From positions 4,092,001 to 4,156,000 of the forward strand of contig NZ_CP051684.1 in NCBI RefSeq assembly GCF_012849375.1: 64,000 nucleotides of DNA. Reading direction: 5' to 3'. This document shows positions 54,354-64,000 of this stretch, one piece after another; positions within the stretch are counted from its first letter, which is position 1, and each line of letters opens with the position of its first letter. The DNA comes from Duganella dendranthematis. Lineage in GTDB: Bacteria; Pseudomonadota; Gammaproteobacteria; Burkholderiales; Burkholderiaceae_D. The translations under genes were made by a program, and so were the position numbers. Under the pieces are notes generated by a model. It did no database searches. It was given only the letters and a program-made list of their open reading frames with translations, and had not been told where the DNA came from.

Positions 54354-55049
54354 TCAAAGCGGACGGCGGGCGGCCACCAGGTAGTTGACGCTGGTGTCAT
54401 CGTTGAGCGAATAAATCTTGGTCAGCGGGTTGTAGCCCATGCCCTTGAAGCCGGCCACTTCCAGCCCGGCGCTGCGGATGTACTGCGACAGCTCGGACGG
54501 CGTGATGAATTTGTCGTAATCGTGGGTGCCCTTGGGCAGCATGCGCAGGAGGTATTCGGCGCCGATCACGGCAAACAGATAAGCCTTGGGATTGCGGTTG
54601 AGCGTGGAGAAGAACAGGTGGCCGCCCGGTTTGACCAGCGCGGCGGCGGCGCGCACGATGGCGCCCGGGTCCGGCACGTGTTCCAGCATTTCCATGCAGG
54701 TGACCACGTCGTACTGGCCGGGCTCCTGCGCGGCCATGTCTTCGGCAGCGATCAGCTTGTAGCGGACGGCCACGCCGGATTCCAGCGAGTGCAGGTCGGC
54801 CACTTTCAGGGCTTTTTCGCCGAGGTCGATGCCGGTGACGGTGGCGCCCTTGCGCGCCATCGATTCGGTCAGAATGCCGCCGCCGCAGCCGATGTCGATC
54901 ACGTTCTTGCCGGCCAGCGACGCGCGCGCGTTGATCCATTCCAGGCGCAGCGGGTTAATTTCGTGCAGCGGGCGGAACTCGGAGGTCGGATCCCACCAGC
55001 GGTGGGCGAGTTCGGCGAATTTTTGCAGTTCTAATGGGTCGGCGTTCAT
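54354..55049 (-). CDS. ubiG: Ubiquinone biosynthesis O-methyltransferase
   Basis: A 231-aa SAM methyltransferase: '[35 protein letters not shown]' (motif I) and '[45 protein letters not shown]' (motifs II-III) match UbiG. It methylates both hydroxyl positions of the ubiquinone ring precursor. It precedes gph, and the two are separated by 8 bp. A dispersed palindrome (55101-55130) lies upstream of its start. Confidence 0.95.
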   Translation of the reverse strand: MNADPLELQKFAELAHRWWDPTSEFRPLHEINPLRLEWINARASLAGKNVIDIGCGGGILTESMARKGATVTGIDLGEKALKVADLHSLESGVAVRYKLIAAEDMAAQEPGQYDVVTCMEMLEHVPDPGAIVRAAAALVKPGGHLFFSTLNRNPKAYLFAVIGAEYLLRMLPKGTHDYDKFITPSELSQYIRSAGLEVAGFKGMGYNPLTKIYSLNDDTSVNYLVAARRPL

Positions 55050-55100
55050 GTGTTTGTGTGCAAATGGGATGCGCTATTTTACCCCGCACTGCGCTTGGCC

Positions 55101-55130
55101 GGGGTCTGACCCCGTACGGGGTCAGACCCC
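55101..55130. repeat. Dispersed palindromic repeat, copy 3 of 3
   Basis: GGGGTC-T-GACCCC, spacer GTAC, GGGGTC-A-GACCCC. It is in the 154-bp gap between ompA and ubiG, upstream of ubiG. Confidence 0.88.
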
Positions 55131-55155
55131 TTTCTGCGCTTTCTGCGTTAGGGGC

Positions 55156-55185
55156 GAAAAAAAAGCCCCGCCGGAGCGGGGCTTT
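55156..55185 (-). terminator. Rho-independent terminator of ompA
   Basis: AAAGCCCCGC-CGGA-GCGGGGCTTT stem followed on the minus strand by a T-run, 19 bp past the ompA stop. Confidence 0.92.
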
Positions 55186-55203
55186 CCTTGCGGCGGTCAG
55201 CGA

Positions 55204-55917
55204 TTACTTGCTGGTGCCGACTACTTCGATTTCTACGCGACGGTTTTTAGCGCGGCCTTCTGCAGTTTTGTTGTCTGCAACTGGCTGTTTCTCGCCTTTA
55301 CCTTCGGTGTACACGCGGTTAGCTTCAACGCCTTTGGAGATGATGTAGGCTTTGACAGCTTCAGCGCGGCGTACCGACAGCTTCTGGTTGTACTCGTCCG
55401 AACCCACCGAGTCGGTGTGACCGACAGCGATGATGACTTCCAGGTTGATCGAACCCAGTTTCGAGGTCACGTCGTCCAGCTTGGCTTTGCCTTCTGGTTT
55501 CAGGACGGCCTTGTCGAAGTCGAAGAACGCATCCGCTGCGAAGCTGACTTTTTGTGCGGTTGGCACTGGTACTGGCACTGGTGCTGGGGTAGCGGCCGGT
55601 GCTGGCGCAGGGGCTGGTGCAACTGGTGGCGGAGGTGCGACGCACTTGCCGTTTTCCAGCTTCTCTGGCTCAACGCACAGTGGCAGATCGCAACCTGGCA
55701 CGGCATCAGCCGGGGTCCAGTAGCCGGTGCGCCAGCACAGGCCGAACGGGTCACGGGCGATGATGCCGCGGGCATCTTGTACGTAGGCGCTCTTCGGCGT
55801 CGACGCTTTGATGTCCTGGGTCACTGGCGCGTACGGAGGGGCGGTCGGCGCAGTTTGCGCGATAGCCGAGCCGGCAAATGCAGCCGAAATAGCCAGCATC
55901 GAAATCAGTTTTTTCAT
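55204..55917 (-). CDS. OmpA-family outer-membrane lipoprotein-like protein
   Basis: A 237-aa exported protein: signal peptide (1-20), a short N-terminal region with four cysteines, a Pro/Ala-rich hinge (about 95-122) and a C-terminal OmpA domain (about 130-235), with AFFDFDKAVLKPEGKAKLDDV and GHTDSVGSDEYNQKLSVRRAEAV binding peptidoglycan. No N-terminal barrel is present, so it anchors the envelope rather than forming a pore. The signal peptide lacks a lipobox. ATG 55917 has AAAGGAAG upstream. Confidence 0.92.
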   Translation of the reverse strand: MKKLISMLAISAAFAGSAIAQTAPTAPPYAPVTQDIKASTPKSAYVQDARGIIARDPFGLCWRTGYWTPADAVPGCDLPLCVEPEKLENGKCVAPPPPVAPAPAPAPAATPAPVPVPVPTAQKVSFAADAFFDFDKAVLKPEGKAKLDDVTSKLGSINLEVIIAVGHTDSVGSDEYNQKLSVRRAEAVKAYIISKGVEANRVYTEGKGEKQPVADNKTAEGRAKNRRVEIEVVGTSK

Positions 55918-56320
55918 ATTTTTCTTCCTTTCGGGGGTGATATCCGCAGAAAACTGCGCGACTTTGTGTTGCGTGGGAAGAATTCTACCACGCAGGGGCG
56001 TCACACTCATTTCCCGCTTGCGAATCAAGCAATTGACTTCTCGTCCATTTTGCCACAAGCGACTTGGGTCGTAAAAAAAGCTCCAACATGGCGGCTTTTC
56101 GCGTTCGACCAAAATGTTGTTTTGTTGCAACGTGATTGTCGATAATAATTGAGTAATGTGTCATGAATATTACAACTTGTTACGTGCGCGCAGTGTGCGC
56201 TACACCGCATGAATACGGCCTCGGCGCGGAAATGCGCTAGTTGCCTTGCGCGCATGCTAAAATCGACCGCTTGCCTGTCTCTTGGGAGAGGCTTAATAAA
56301 CCACAGTAAACGACCGGCCA
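55918..56320. promoter_or_regulatory. Divergent promoter region between ompA and gyrA
   Basis: A 403-bp AT-richer stretch without a gene. It should carry the promoters of both ompA (leftward) and gyrA (rightward). I could not choose a single convincing -35/-10 pair; TTGCAA with an AT-rich segment at about 56125-56150 is a possible gyrA element. No riboswitch-like structure seen. Confidence 0.5.
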
Positions 56321-58951
56321 ATGGATCAATTCGCAAAAGAAACAATCCCTATTTCCCTCGAAGAAGAGATGCGCAAGAGCTACCTCGATTACGCCATGAG
56401 CGTGATCGTGGGCCGCGCCTTGCCGGATGTGCGTGACGGCCTCAAGCCTGTACACCGCCGCGTCCTGTACTCGATGCACGAAATGAACAACGTGTGGAAT
56501 CGCCCCTATGTCAAGTGCGCCCGTGTGGTGGGCGAGACCATGGGTAAGTATCACCCGCACGGCGACGCCTCGATTTACGACACGCTGGTGCGCATGGCGC
56601 AGCACTTCTCGCTGCGCTATATGCTGGTTGACGGCCAGGGTAACTTCGGCTCGGTCGATGGCGACGGCGCGGCGGCGATGCGTTACACCGAGTGCCGTCT
56701 CGACAAGATTTCCAGCGAACTGCTGGCCGATATCGACAAGGACACGGTCGACTTCCAGCCCAACTACGACGGCAAGGAAAAAGAACCGACCGTCCTGCCG
56801 ACCCGCATTCCCAACCTGCTGATCAACGGCTCGTCGGGTATCGCCGTGGGTATGGCCACCAACATCCCGCCGCACAATCTGCATGAAGTGATTGCCGGCG
56901 CGCTGCACGTGCTGAACAATCCGGAATGCTCGATCGACGAGCTGATCGAACTGATCCCGGCGCCGGACTTCCCGACCGGCGGCACCATTTATGGCGTCTC
57001 GGGCGTGCGCGACGGTTACCGCACCGGCCGTGGCCGCGTGGTGATGCGCGCCAAGACCCACTACGAAGAGTACGGCAAGGACGGCGGCCGCACCGCCATC
57101 ATCGTTGACGAACTGCCGTACCAGGTCAACAAGAAATCGCTGCTGGAACGCATCGCCGAAAACGTCCGCGACAAGAAGCTGGAAGGCATCAGCGACATCC
57201 GCGACGAGTCCGATAAATCGGGCATGCGCGTGGTTATCGAGCTGAAGCGTGGTGAAGTGCCGGAAGTGGTGCTGAACAACCTGTACAAGCAAACCCAGCT
57301 GCAAGACACCTTTGGCATGAACATGGTGGCGCTGGTCGATGGCCAGCCCAAGCTGCTGAACCTGAAGGAAATGCTGTCGTGCTTCCTGTCGCACCGCCGC
57401 GAAGTGGTCACCCGCCGCACCGTGTTCGAGCTGCGCAAGGCGCGCGAACGCGGCCACGTGCTGGAAGGCCTGGCGGTCGCGCTGGCCAATATCGATGATT
57501 TCATCGCCCTGATCAAGGCCGCGCCAACCCCGCCGGTGGCGAAATCGGCGCTGATGGACCGTTCGTGGGATTCGTCGCTGGTGCGCGAGATGCTGGCCCG
57601 GACCGGCGAAGGCACCACCGTCGGCGGTATCGAAGCGTTCCGTCCGGAACATCTGCCGAAGCACTACGGCATCCAGGCCGACGGTATGTACAAGCTGTCC
57701 GACGACCAGGCGCAAGAGATTCTGCAAATGCGCCTGCAACGCCTGACTGGCCTGGAACAGGACAAGATCGTCAATGAGTACAAGGACGTGATGGCGGAAA
57801 TCGCCGACCTGCTGGACATCCTGGCCACGCCGTCGCGCGTGACCACCATCATCACCGACGAAATGACGTCGATCGTGGGCGAATTCGGCGATCCGACCAA
57901 GGACCCGCGCCGTTCCAACATCGAGCACAACGCCAGCGACCTGAACACGGAAGACCTGATCACGCCGCAGGACATGGTGGTGACCCTGTCGCACACCGGC
58001 TACATGAAGGCGCAGCCGATCTCCGAGTACCGTGCGCAGAAACGCGGCGGTCGCGGCAAGCAGGCCATGGCCACCAAGGACGAGGACTGGATCGACCAGC
58101 TGTTCATCGCCAACACGCACGATTACATCCTGTGCTTCTCCAACCGCGGCCGCCTGTACTGGCTGAAGGTGTGGGAAGTGCCGCAAGGCTCGCGCAACTC
58201 GCGTGGCAAGCCGATCGTCAACATGTTCCCATTGGCGGACAACGAGAAGATCACCGTGATTCTGCCGCTGTCGGGCGAGAACCGCACCTTCCCGGAAGAC
58301 CACTACGTCTTCATGTCCACCAGCCTGGGCACCGTGAAGAAAACGCCGCTGAAAGACTTCAGCAATCCACGCAAGGCCGGCATCATCGCGGTCGACCTGG
58401 ACGAGGGTGATTTCCTGATCGGCGCCGCGCTGACCGATGGCGAGCACGATGTGATGCTGTTCTCCGACGCCGGCAAGGCCGTACGCTTCGACGAGAACGA
58501 CGTGCGTCCGATGGGCCGTAACGCCCGCGGCGTGCGTGGCATGAACCTCGACGAAGGCCAGCGCGTGATTGCGCTGCTGGTAGCCGAGAACGAGCAGCAG
58601 TCGGTGCTGACCGCCACCGAGAACGGCTTCGGCAAGCGTACCCCGATCACCGAGTACACCCGTCATGGCCGCGGCACCAAGGGCATGATCGCGATTCAGA
58701 CCTCCGAACGGAATGGTCGCGTGGTGGCGGCAACGCTGGTGGAACCGACCGATGAGATCATGCTGATCACCACCGGCGGCGTCCTGATCCGCACCCGCGT
58801 ATCGGAGATCCGCGAGATGGGCCGCGCGACCCAGGGTGTGACCCTGATCGCGGTGGAAGACGGCACCAAGCTGTCCGGCCTGCAGCGCGTGGTCGAGACG
58901 GACATCGACGAAGTCGAGCTGGAACCAGGCCCGGATTCAGCGACGGAGTAA
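56321..58951 (+). CDS. gyrA: DNA gyrase subunit A
   Basis: An 876-aa topoisomerase subunit. The catalytic Tyr122 is in AMRYTECRL, and the quinolone-resistance region [10 protein letters not shown] is at residues 78-87, so Ala83, Ser84 and Asp87 (E. coli numbering) are present. The C-terminal beta-pinwheel contains QxRGGRGK-type GyrA-box '[12 protein letters not shown]'. It introduces negative supercoils with GyrB. It leads the conserved gyrA-serC-pheA-hisC-tyrA-aroA order. Confidence 0.97.
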   Translation: MDQFAKETIPISLEEEMRKSYLDYAMSVIVGRALPDVRDGLKPVHRRVLYSMHEMNNVWNRPYVKCARVVGETMGKYHPHGDASIYDTLVRMAQHFSLRYMLVDGQGNFGSVDGDGAAAMRYTECRLDKISSELLADIDKDTVDFQPNYDGKEKEPTVLPTRIPNLLINGSSGIAVGMATNIPPHNLHEVIAGALHVLNNPECSIDELIELIPAPDFPTGGTIYGVSGVRDGYRTGRGRVVMRAKTHYEEYGKDGGRTAIIVDELPYQVNKKSLLERIAENVRDKKLEGISDIRDESDKSGMRVVIELKRGEVPEVVLNNLYKQTQLQDTFGMNMVALVDGQPKLLNLKEMLSCFLSHRREVVTRRTVFELRKARERGHVLEGLAVALANIDDFIALIKAAPTPPVAKSALMDRSWDSSLVREMLARTGEGTTVGGIEAFRPEHLPKHYGIQADGMYKLSDDQAQEILQMRLQRLTGLEQDKIVNEYKDVMAEIADLLDILATPSRVTTIITDEMTSIVGEFGDPTKDPRRSNIEHNASDLNTEDLITPQDMVVTLSHTGYMKAQPISEYRAQKRGGRGKQAMATKDEDWIDQLFIANTHDYILCFSNRGRLYWLKVWEVPQGSRNSRGKPIVNMFPLADNEKITVILPLSGENRTFPEDHYVFMSTSLGTVKKTPLKDFSNPRKAGIIAVDLDEGDFLIGAALTDGEHDVMLFSDAGKAVRFDENDVRPMGRNARGVRGMNLDEGQRVIALLVAENEQQSVLTATENGFGKRTPITEYTRHGRGTKGMIAIQTSERNGRVVAATLVEPTDEIMLITTGGVLIRTRVSEIREMGRATQGVTLIAVEDGTKLSGLQRVVETDIDEVELEPGPDSATE

Positions 58952-58973
58952 AACTCACTCTGTGAGTAGCCAG

Positions 58974-59020
58974 CGGGGCCACGACTATTGCGCGACAATA
59001 GAACTGGCCCCGTTTTATTA
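58974..59020 (+). terminator. Terminator of gyrA
   Basis: Outer stem CGGGGCCA/TGGCCCCG with a nested CTATTG/CAATAG stem, then TTTTATTA. Confidence 0.85.
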
Positions 59021-59024
59021 ATAC

Positions 59025-59087
59025 CGTCATTCCCGCGCAGGCGGGAATCCATACGCAGCATGGGTCCCCGCCTGCGCGGGAACGACG
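59025..59087. repeat. REP-like inverted repeat, copy 2 of 3, upstream of serC
   Basis: CGTCATTCCCGCGCAGGCGG ... CCGCCTGCGCGGGAACGACG. It lies between the gyrA terminator and the serC start and, if translated, gives the repeat peptide [14 protein letters not shown], which would create a false N-terminal extension of serC. Confidence 0.9.
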
Positions 59088-59107
59088 GGCTGCAAAAGGA
59101 ATGCAAC

Positions 59108-60205
59108 GTGACTCACATCTATAACTTTTCCGCCGGCCCAGCCGTACTGCCGAAGGAAGTGCTGACGCAAGCAGCCGCCGAAATGCTGGACTGGCACGGC
59201 AGCGGCATGTCGGTGATGGAGATGAGCCACCGCGGACCGGAGTTTATGTCGATTTACAAGGCGGCCGAGCGCGATCTGCGCGAGCTGCTGGCAGTACCGG
59301 ACAATTACAAGATCTTGTTCATGCAGGGCGGCGGACTGTCGCAGAACGCCCTGATCCCGTTGAACCTGCTGGGCCACAAGCCCGCCGGCGCAACCATCGA
59401 TTTCATTCACACCGGTTCGTGGTCGGGCAAGTCCATCAAGGAAGCCGGCAAGTACGCCAACGTGAACATCGCCGCGTCGTCGATGACGTCGGTGCCGCCG
59501 CAGAGCAAGTGGCAGCTGACGCCCGGCGCGGCTTATCTGCATATGTGCACCAACGAGACCATCGACGGCGTCGAGTACGACTTTGACGGCGGCGTGCCGG
59601 ATGCGGCCGACCCGCGCCTGGCCGGCGTGCCGCTGGTGGCCGACATGTCGTCGCATATTTTGTCGCGCGAGATCGACGTCGCCAAGTACGGTGTGATCTT
59701 CGCCGGCGCGCAGAAAAACATCGGCCCGGCCGGCGTCACCATCGTCATCATCCGCGATGACCTGCTGGGCCACGCGCTGCCGGCTTGTCCGTCGGCGTTC
59801 GACTTCAAGCTGGTGGCCGACAACGAATCGATGTACAACACGCCGCCGACCTATGGCATCTACATCGCCGGCCTGGTGTTCCAGTGGCTAAAAGCGCAGG
59901 GCGGCGTGGCCGAGATGGAGCGCCGCGCCAAGGCCAAGGCCGAGCTGCTGTACGCCGCGCTGGACGTCGACGATTTTTATCAGAATCGCGTGGCGCTGCC
60001 CAACCGTTCGCGCATGAACGTGCCTTTCTACCTGAAGGACGAGAGCCAGAACGAAGCATTCCTGGCCGGCGCCAAAGCGCGCGGGCTGCTGCAACTGAAG
60101 GGCCACAAGTCCGTCGGCGGTATGCGCGCATCGATCTACAACGCGATGCCTATCGAGGGCGTGCAAGCGCTCGTAGACTACTTGAACGAATTCGCTGGCC
60201 GATAA
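59108..60205 (+). CDS. serC: Phosphoserine aminotransferase
   Basis: A 365-aa PLP enzyme, '[39 protein letters not shown]' at the start and [10 protein letters not shown] with the PLP lysine. It catalyses 3-phosphohydroxypyruvate to phosphoserine and also acts in pyridoxine synthesis. I chose GTG 59108 with AAAAGGA 7 nt upstream: it gives the conserved N-terminus, and an upstream ATG would translate the REP element. Confidence 0.95.
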   Translation: MTHIYNFSAGPAVLPKEVLTQAAAEMLDWHGSGMSVMEMSHRGPEFMSIYKAAERDLRELLAVPDNYKILFMQGGGLSQNALIPLNLLGHKPAGATIDFIHTGSWSGKSIKEAGKYANVNIAASSMTSVPPQSKWQLTPGAAYLHMCTNETIDGVEYDFDGGVPDAADPRLAGVPLVADMSSHILSREIDVAKYGVIFAGAQKNIGPAGVTIVIIRDDLLGHALPACPSAFDFKLVADNESMYNTPPTYGIYIAGLVFQWLKAQGGVAEMERRAKAKAELLYAALDVDDFYQNRVALPNRSRMNVPFYLKDESQNEAFLAGAKARGLLQLKGHKSVGGMRASIYNAMPIEGVQALVDYLNEFAGR

Positions 60206-60209
60206 TTCC

Positions 60210-61283
60210 ATGAACGATAAACTCAAACCCTTGCGCGAACGGATCGATTCGATCGACGCCCAAATCCTCGACCTGCTGAACCAGCGCGCCAAAGTCGCGC
60301 AGGAAGTGGGCCATGTCAAAGCCGAAACCGGCGCGCCGGTGTTCCGTCCAGAGCGCGAAGCCCAGGTGCTGCGCGGCGTGGCCGACCGCAATCCCGGCCC
60401 GATGGGCAACGCCGAACTGCAAACCATCTGGCGCGAAATCATGTCCGCCTGCCGTTCGCTGGAAAAGCGCGTCACCGTGGCCTTCCTCGGCCCGGCCGGC
60501 ACCTACAGCGAACAGGCGGTGTACGAACAATTCGGCACCGCCGTCGATGTGCTGCCGTGCGCCTCGATTGACGAAGTGTTCCGCGCCACCGAAGCCGGCA
60601 CCGCCGAATTCGGCGTGGTGCCGGTCGAGAATTCGACCGAAGGCGCGATCGGCCGCACGCTCGACCTGCTGCTGCATACGCCGCTGACCATCAGCGGCGA
60701 AGTGTCGATCGCCGTGCGTCACAGCCTGCTGACCGGCAGCGGCAATATGGACGGCGTGACCGCCATCTGCGCCCACGCGCAGGCGCTGGCGCAGTGCCAG
60801 ATCTGGTTGAACAATAACTACCCGGACCTCGAACGCATCGCCGTTTCCTCCAACGCCGAAGCGGCACGCATGGCGCGCGACGACCACAAGCTGGCGGCGA
60901 TTGCCGGCGAACGCGCCGGCGTGCGTTACAGCCTGGGCACCGTCAAGGCCAACATCCAGGACGACCCGCACAACCGCACGCGCTTTGCGGTGATTGGTTC
61001 GCTGCAGGCCGGCCCGTCGGGTGAGGACCGCACCTCGCTGGCGCTGGCCGCGCCGCACAAGGCGGGTTCGATTTACCGCCTGCTTGGATCGCTGGCGCAG
61101 CACGGCGTGTCGATGACGCGCTTTGAATCGCGTCCGGCGCGCACCGGCACCTGGGAATACTATTTCTACGTCGACGTGCAAGGCCATGTGCAGGATCCTG
61201 CGGTGGCCGGCGCGCTGGCCGAATTGCAGAGCAACGCTGCCTTCTTCAAGGTGCTGGGTTCCTACCCGGTCAGCCTGACCTGA
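60210..61283 (+). CDS. pheA: Bifunctional chorismate mutase/prephenate dehydratase
   Basis: A 357-aa protein. Chorismate mutase helical domain (1-90, 'LRERIDSIDAQILDLLNQRAKVAQEVGHVKAETG'), prephenate dehydratase (about 90-275, 'VAFLGPAGTYSEQAVYEQFG', catalytic TRF in HNRTRFAVIG) and ACT domain (about 278-350, 'HKAGSIYRLLGSLAQHGVSMTRFESRPAR') for phenylalanine feedback. It makes phenylpyruvate. It starts 4 bp after serC. Confidence 0.96.
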   Translation: MNDKLKPLRERIDSIDAQILDLLNQRAKVAQEVGHVKAETGAPVFRPEREAQVLRGVADRNPGPMGNAELQTIWREIMSACRSLEKRVTVAFLGPAGTYSEQAVYEQFGTAVDVLPCASIDEVFRATEAGTAEFGVVPVENSTEGAIGRTLDLLLHTPLTISGEVSIAVRHSLLTGSGNMDGVTAICAHAQALAQCQIWLNNNYPDLERIAVSSNAEAARMARDDHKLAAIAGERAGVRYSLGTVKANIQDDPHNRTRFAVIGSLQAGPSGEDRTSLALAAPHKAGSIYRLLGSLAQHGVSMTRFESRPARTGTWEYYFYVDVQGHVQDPAVAGALAELQSNAAFFKVLGSYPVSLT

Positions 61284-61300
61284 TAATAAAGAGAGACACC

Positions 61301-62410
61301 ATGACCAAGAACTACGGCCCGGAATACATCCGCGCTATCGCTCCTTACCAAGCCGGCAAACCGATCGCGGAAGTCGCGCGTGAATTCGGCCTGAATGAAG
61401 CCAACATCATCAAGCTGGCCTCGAACGAAAATCCGTTCGGCGTACCGGAATCGGCCAAACAGGCCATGGCCGACGCCGTGGCGGAACTGGGTCGCTACCC
61501 TGACGCCAACGGCTTCGACCTGAAAGGCGCGCTGTCCAAACGCTACGACGTGCCGGCGGACTGGATCACGCTGGGCAACGGTTCCAACGACATTCTGGAA
61601 ATCGCCGCGCACGCGCTGGTGGAACGTGGCCAGTCGATCGTCTACTCGCAGTATTCGTTCGCGATTTATGCGCTGGCGGCGCAGGGCGTCGGCGCGCAGC
61701 ACGTCGTCACGCCGGCCAAGGCCTATGGCCACGATCTGGCGGCAATGCTGGCGGCGATCCGCGACGACACGCGCCTGGTGTTCATCGCCAACCCGAACAA
61801 CCCGACCGGCACCTTTATTCCGGCCGCCGAGATCGAGGACTTCCTGGCCAAGGTGCCGTCGCATGTGGTGGTGGTGCTGGACGAGGCGTACAACGAATTC
61901 CTGGCGCCGCAAGACCAGTTCGAGTCGGCGGAGTGGGTCAAGAAGTATCCCAACCTGCTGGTATCGCGCACCTTCTCGAAGGCGTACGGCCTGGCCGGTC
62001 TGCGCGTGGGCTTTGCGATTGCGCAGCCGGCGCTGACGGATCTGCTGAACCGCGTGCGCCAGCCGTTCAACGTCAACTCGCTGGCGCAGGCTGCGGCCAT
62101 CGCGGCGCTGAACGACAAGGACTTCCTGCAGAAGGGTGCAGAGAACAACACCGCCGGCTACCAGCAATACGTGGCGGCGTTCGACAAGCTGGGACTGCAG
62201 TACGTGCCGTCGTTCGGTAACTTTGTGCTGGTCAAGGTCGGCGACGACGCCGGCGCCGGCGCGCGCGTGAATCTGTCGTTGCTGAAGCAGGGCGTGATCG
62301 TGCGTCCGGTAGGCGGCTATGGCTTGCCGGAGTGGCTGCGCGTGTCCATCGGCCTGCCGGAAGAGAACGAAGCTTTCATCGAGGCGCTGACGGTCGCGTT
62401 GGCGGAGTAA
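61301..62410 (+). CDS. hisC: Histidinol-phosphate aminotransferase
   Basis: A 369-aa class I/II aminotransferase: 'LASNENPFGVPESAKQAMADAVAELGRYPDANGFDLKGALSKRYDV', then NPNNPTGTF and SRTFSKAYGLAGLRVGFAI with the PLP lysine. In this gene order it is probably also used for aromatic amino acid transamination. GAGAG lies before the ATG. It is 17 bp after pheA. Confidence 0.95.
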   Translation: MTKNYGPEYIRAIAPYQAGKPIAEVAREFGLNEANIIKLASNENPFGVPESAKQAMADAVAELGRYPDANGFDLKGALSKRYDVPADWITLGNGSNDILEIAAHALVERGQSIVYSQYSFAIYALAAQGVGAQHVVTPAKAYGHDLAAMLAAIRDDTRLVFIANPNNPTGTFIPAAEIEDFLAKVPSHVVVVLDEAYNEFLAPQDQFESAEWVKKYPNLLVSRTFSKAYGLAGLRVGFAIAQPALTDLLNRVRQPFNVNSLAQAAAIAALNDKDFLQKGAENNTAGYQQYVAAFDKLGLQYVPSFGNFVLVKVGDDAGAGARVNLSLLKQGVIVRPVGGYGLPEWLRVSIGLPEENEAFIEALTVALAE

Positions 62411-63325
62411 ATGCTGAACAAAGTCGTTATATTTGGCGTAGGCCTGATTGGCGGTTCGTTTGCGCTGGCGCTGAAAAAAGCCGGTGCGGTGCGCCAGGTT
62501 GTCGGCGTCGGCCGCTCGGCGGCGTCGATGGCGCGGGCGCTGGAGCTGGGCATCATCGACAGCATCGGCGTCACTGGCGAACCATCGCTGGCCGCTGCGC
62601 TGCATGGCGCCGACCTGGTGCTGCTGGCCGCGCCGGTGGCGCAAACCGCAGCGATCCTGGCGACGATTGCGCCACATCTGGCGGCAGGCGCCATCGTCAC
62701 GGACGCCGGCAGCACCAAGTCGGACGTGGTGGCTGCCGCGCGCCAGGCGCTGGGTGACAAAGTCGCGCAGTTTGTGCCCGGCCATCCGATTGCCGGCCGC
62801 GAGACCAATGGTCCCGACGCCGCCATCGACCATCTGTACATCGGCAAGAAAGTGGTGCTGACTGCGCTGGCAGAAAACAGCGAGGCGGATATTGAGCGCG
62901 TGGCCGCTGCGTGGCGTGCCTGCGGTGCCCTGATCCATCGCCTGACGCCCGAAGAGCATGACAAGGTGTTTGCGGCGGTGAGTCATCTGCCGCATTTGCT
63001 GGCGTACGCGCTGGTGGACGATGTGGCCAACAAGCCGCATGCGGATTTGCTGTTCCAGTACGCCGCCAGCGGCTTCCGCGATTTCACGCGCATCGCCGGC
63101 TCGTCGCCGGAGATGTGGCGCGACATCAGCCTGGCCAACCAGCCGGCCTTATTGGCGGAGCTGGACGCGTACATGGCACAATTGACGCAGTTGCGCGCGC
63201 ACCTGGCTGCCCACGACGGAGCCGCGCTGGAGCGTGTTTACAGCAACGCTCAGCATGCGCGTCACCAATGGATCACGGCGATAGAAGCCGCCGAGGCGCC
63301 GCAGTCGCCGGATAAAGCAGGATAA
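62411..63325 (+). CDS. tyrA: Prephenate dehydrogenase
   Basis: A 304-aa NAD(P)-dependent enzyme: 'VVIFGVGLIGGSFALALKKAG' is the Rossmann dinucleotide loop, 'PGHPIAGRETNGPDAAIDHLYIGKKVVLT' and 'VFAAVSHLPHLLAYALVDDVA' are the substrate histidine regions. It converts prephenate to hydroxyphenylpyruvate, the tyrosine branch. Its ATG directly follows the hisC TAA. Confidence 0.93.
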   Translation: MLNKVVIFGVGLIGGSFALALKKAGAVRQVVGVGRSAASMARALELGIIDSIGVTGEPSLAAALHGADLVLLAAPVAQTAAILATIAPHLAAGAIVTDAGSTKSDVVAAARQALGDKVAQFVPGHPIAGRETNGPDAAIDHLYIGKKVVLTALAENSEADIERVAAAWRACGALIHRLTPEEHDKVFAAVSHLPHLLAYALVDDVANKPHADLLFQYAASGFRDFTRIAGSSPEMWRDISLANQPALLAELDAYMAQLTQLRAHLAAHDGAALERVYSNAQHARHQWITAIEAAEAPQSPDKAG

Positions 63326-63338
63326 AGAAGTTAGCCGC

Positions 63339-63410
63339 CGTCGCTCCCGCGCAGGCGGGAGCCTACAGAACGCGCGCTCAGCATGGATTCCCGCACGCGC
63401 GGGAATGACG
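63339..63410. repeat. REP-like inverted repeat, copy 3 of 3, upstream of aroA
   Basis: A diverged member with arms CGTCGCTCCCGCGCAGGCGG and CGCACGCGCGGGAATGACG around a 30-nt centre. It lies 14 bp past the tyrA stop and 22 bp before the aroA ATG. Confidence 0.83.
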
Positions 63411-63432
63411 GTGCTGGCGCTAAAGGAACAAT

Positions 63433-64000
63433 ATGACTCACGAATACCTCGACCTGCAAACGGTCGCCCACGTTGAAGGCACGGTGCGCTTGCCGGGTTC
63501 GAAATCCATCTCCAACCGCATCTTGCTGTTGTCGGCGCTGTCGCAAGGGCAGGTCGCCATCGTCGATCTGCTGGCGTCGGACGACACCGCCGTCATGCTG
63601 GCCGCCCTGCGCTCGCTCGGCGTGCAATGGACCGAAGAGCAGACCGCCACCGGCACCATCCACCACGTGACCGGCGTGGCCGGCGTGCTGCCGAATAAAT
63701 CGGCCGATCTGTTCATGGGCAACGCCGGCACTGCGATCCGTCCGCTGACCGCCGCGCTGGCCGTGATCGGCGGCGACTACACGCTGCATGGCGTGCCGCG
63801 CATGCACGAGCGTCCGATCGGCGATCTGGTCGATGCGCTCAACGCCGCCGGCACCAACGTCGAATACACCGGCAACCCAGGCTTCCCGCCGCTGCACATC
63901 AAGCAGGGCAAGATCACCACCCAGCGCCTGTCGGTGCGCGGCGATGTGTCGAGTCAGTTCCTGACCGCGCTGTTGATGGTGGCGCCGTTGATGGCCAAGG
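63433..64000 (+). CDS. aroA: 3-phosphoshikimate 1-carboxyvinyltransferase (5' part, cut by window edge)
   Basis: The first 189 codons of EPSP synthase: '[29 protein letters not shown]' (the [10 protein letters not shown] phosphate/substrate motif), [15 protein letters not shown] and '[19 protein letters not shown]'. The enzyme transfers PEP to shikimate-3-phosphate. AAAGGA lies 6 nt before ATG 63433. The 3' half is beyond the window. Confidence 0.95.
   Translation, partial: MTHEYLDLQTVAHVEGTVRLPGSKSISNRILLLSALSQGQVAIVDLLASDDTAVMLAALRSLGVQWTEEQTATGTIHHVTGVAGVLPNKSADLFMGNAGTAIRPLTAALAVIGGDYTLHGVPRMHERPIGDLVDALNAAGTNVEYTGNPGFPPLHIKQGKITTQRLSVRGDVSSQFLTALLMVAPLMAK

Noticed and set aside
56237..58666. 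809-codon open frame on the minus strand
   Set aside because: It is antisense to gyrA, whose protein is fully recognisable; the frame is open only because of high GC and codon bias.
61262..63040. 592-codon open frame on the minus strand
   Set aside because: Antisense to hisC and tyrA; no recognisable domain, His/Arg/Gln-rich like other shadow frames.

Overview
The window looks like a chromosomal segment of a high-GC betaproteobacterium of the family Oxalobacteraceae (Duganella/Massilia-like). The evidence is the gene order ompA-ubiG-gph next to gyrA-serC-pheA-hisC-tyrA-aroA, a betaproteobacterial tmRNA, TonB-receptor-based chitin use, an ExeA/ExeB pair and dispersed GGGGTCTGACCCC and GTCATTCCCGCG palindromes. 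Genus level is inference; nothing here proves it.

Region 1 (1-16.3 kb) is a chitin/N-acetylglucosamine utilisation island. A TonB-dependent receptor (cut by the left edge) diverges from a GntR/UTRA regulator whose gene overlaps a secreted GH18 chitinase. Further right a long leftward operon, tightly packed with ATGA/GTGA overlaps, encodes an amino-sugar kinase, NagA, a SIS-type NagB-II deaminase, a sugar-binding protein, two ABC permeases, a GH3 hexosaminidase, an AmpG-like MFS permease and an ABC ATPase. A 17-bp motif occurs three times, upstream of the receptor, the regulator and the nag operon. It is the best candidate for the GntR operator.

Region 2 (16.3-34 kb) is mixed: a GIN-domain solenoid protein with a strict 39-residue period, small secreted proteins, exeA and exeB separated by a three-gene ArsR/SRPBCC/GFA cassette, mobB, a YjfB-like protein, and a bufferin-type RiPP pair (DUF2282 precursor plus a fused DUF692-DUF2063 protein). 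It continues with an orphan autotransporter barrel, fumC, a FimV-like protein, an aspartate aminotransferase, fliT, an HDOD protein, a methyltransferase and CsbD.

Region 3 (34-47 kb) carries an S9 peptidase, a MATE exporter, a beta/gamma-crystallin, a retron-like reverse transcriptase with a candidate msr-msd RNA in front and a -1 frameshift at G_GGT_TTT, cbpA-cbpM, a LysR/azoR divergent pair, a nicotinamidase-like gene with pncB, and a TetR gene.

Region 4 (47-54 kb) holds ssrA (tmRNA), an accessory-looking JAB-like gene beside its 3' end, an ECF41 sigma factor with its carboxymuconolactone-decarboxylase partner (both behind near-perfect TGTCACA-N16-CGTC promoters), a frameshifted metY, and a tandem pair of uncharacterised GIY-YIG-like paralogues.

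Region 5 (53.6-64 kb) is conserved housekeeping: gph, ubiG, ompA, gyrA, serC, pheA, hisC, tyrA and the start of aroA.

The most interesting items are the fused bufferin enzyme, the retron-like locus, the ECF41 regulon with two readable promoters, the shared chitin-regulon operator, the GIN solenoid and the GIY-YIG-like pair. No homology search was possible, so all family names rest on recognised motifs.
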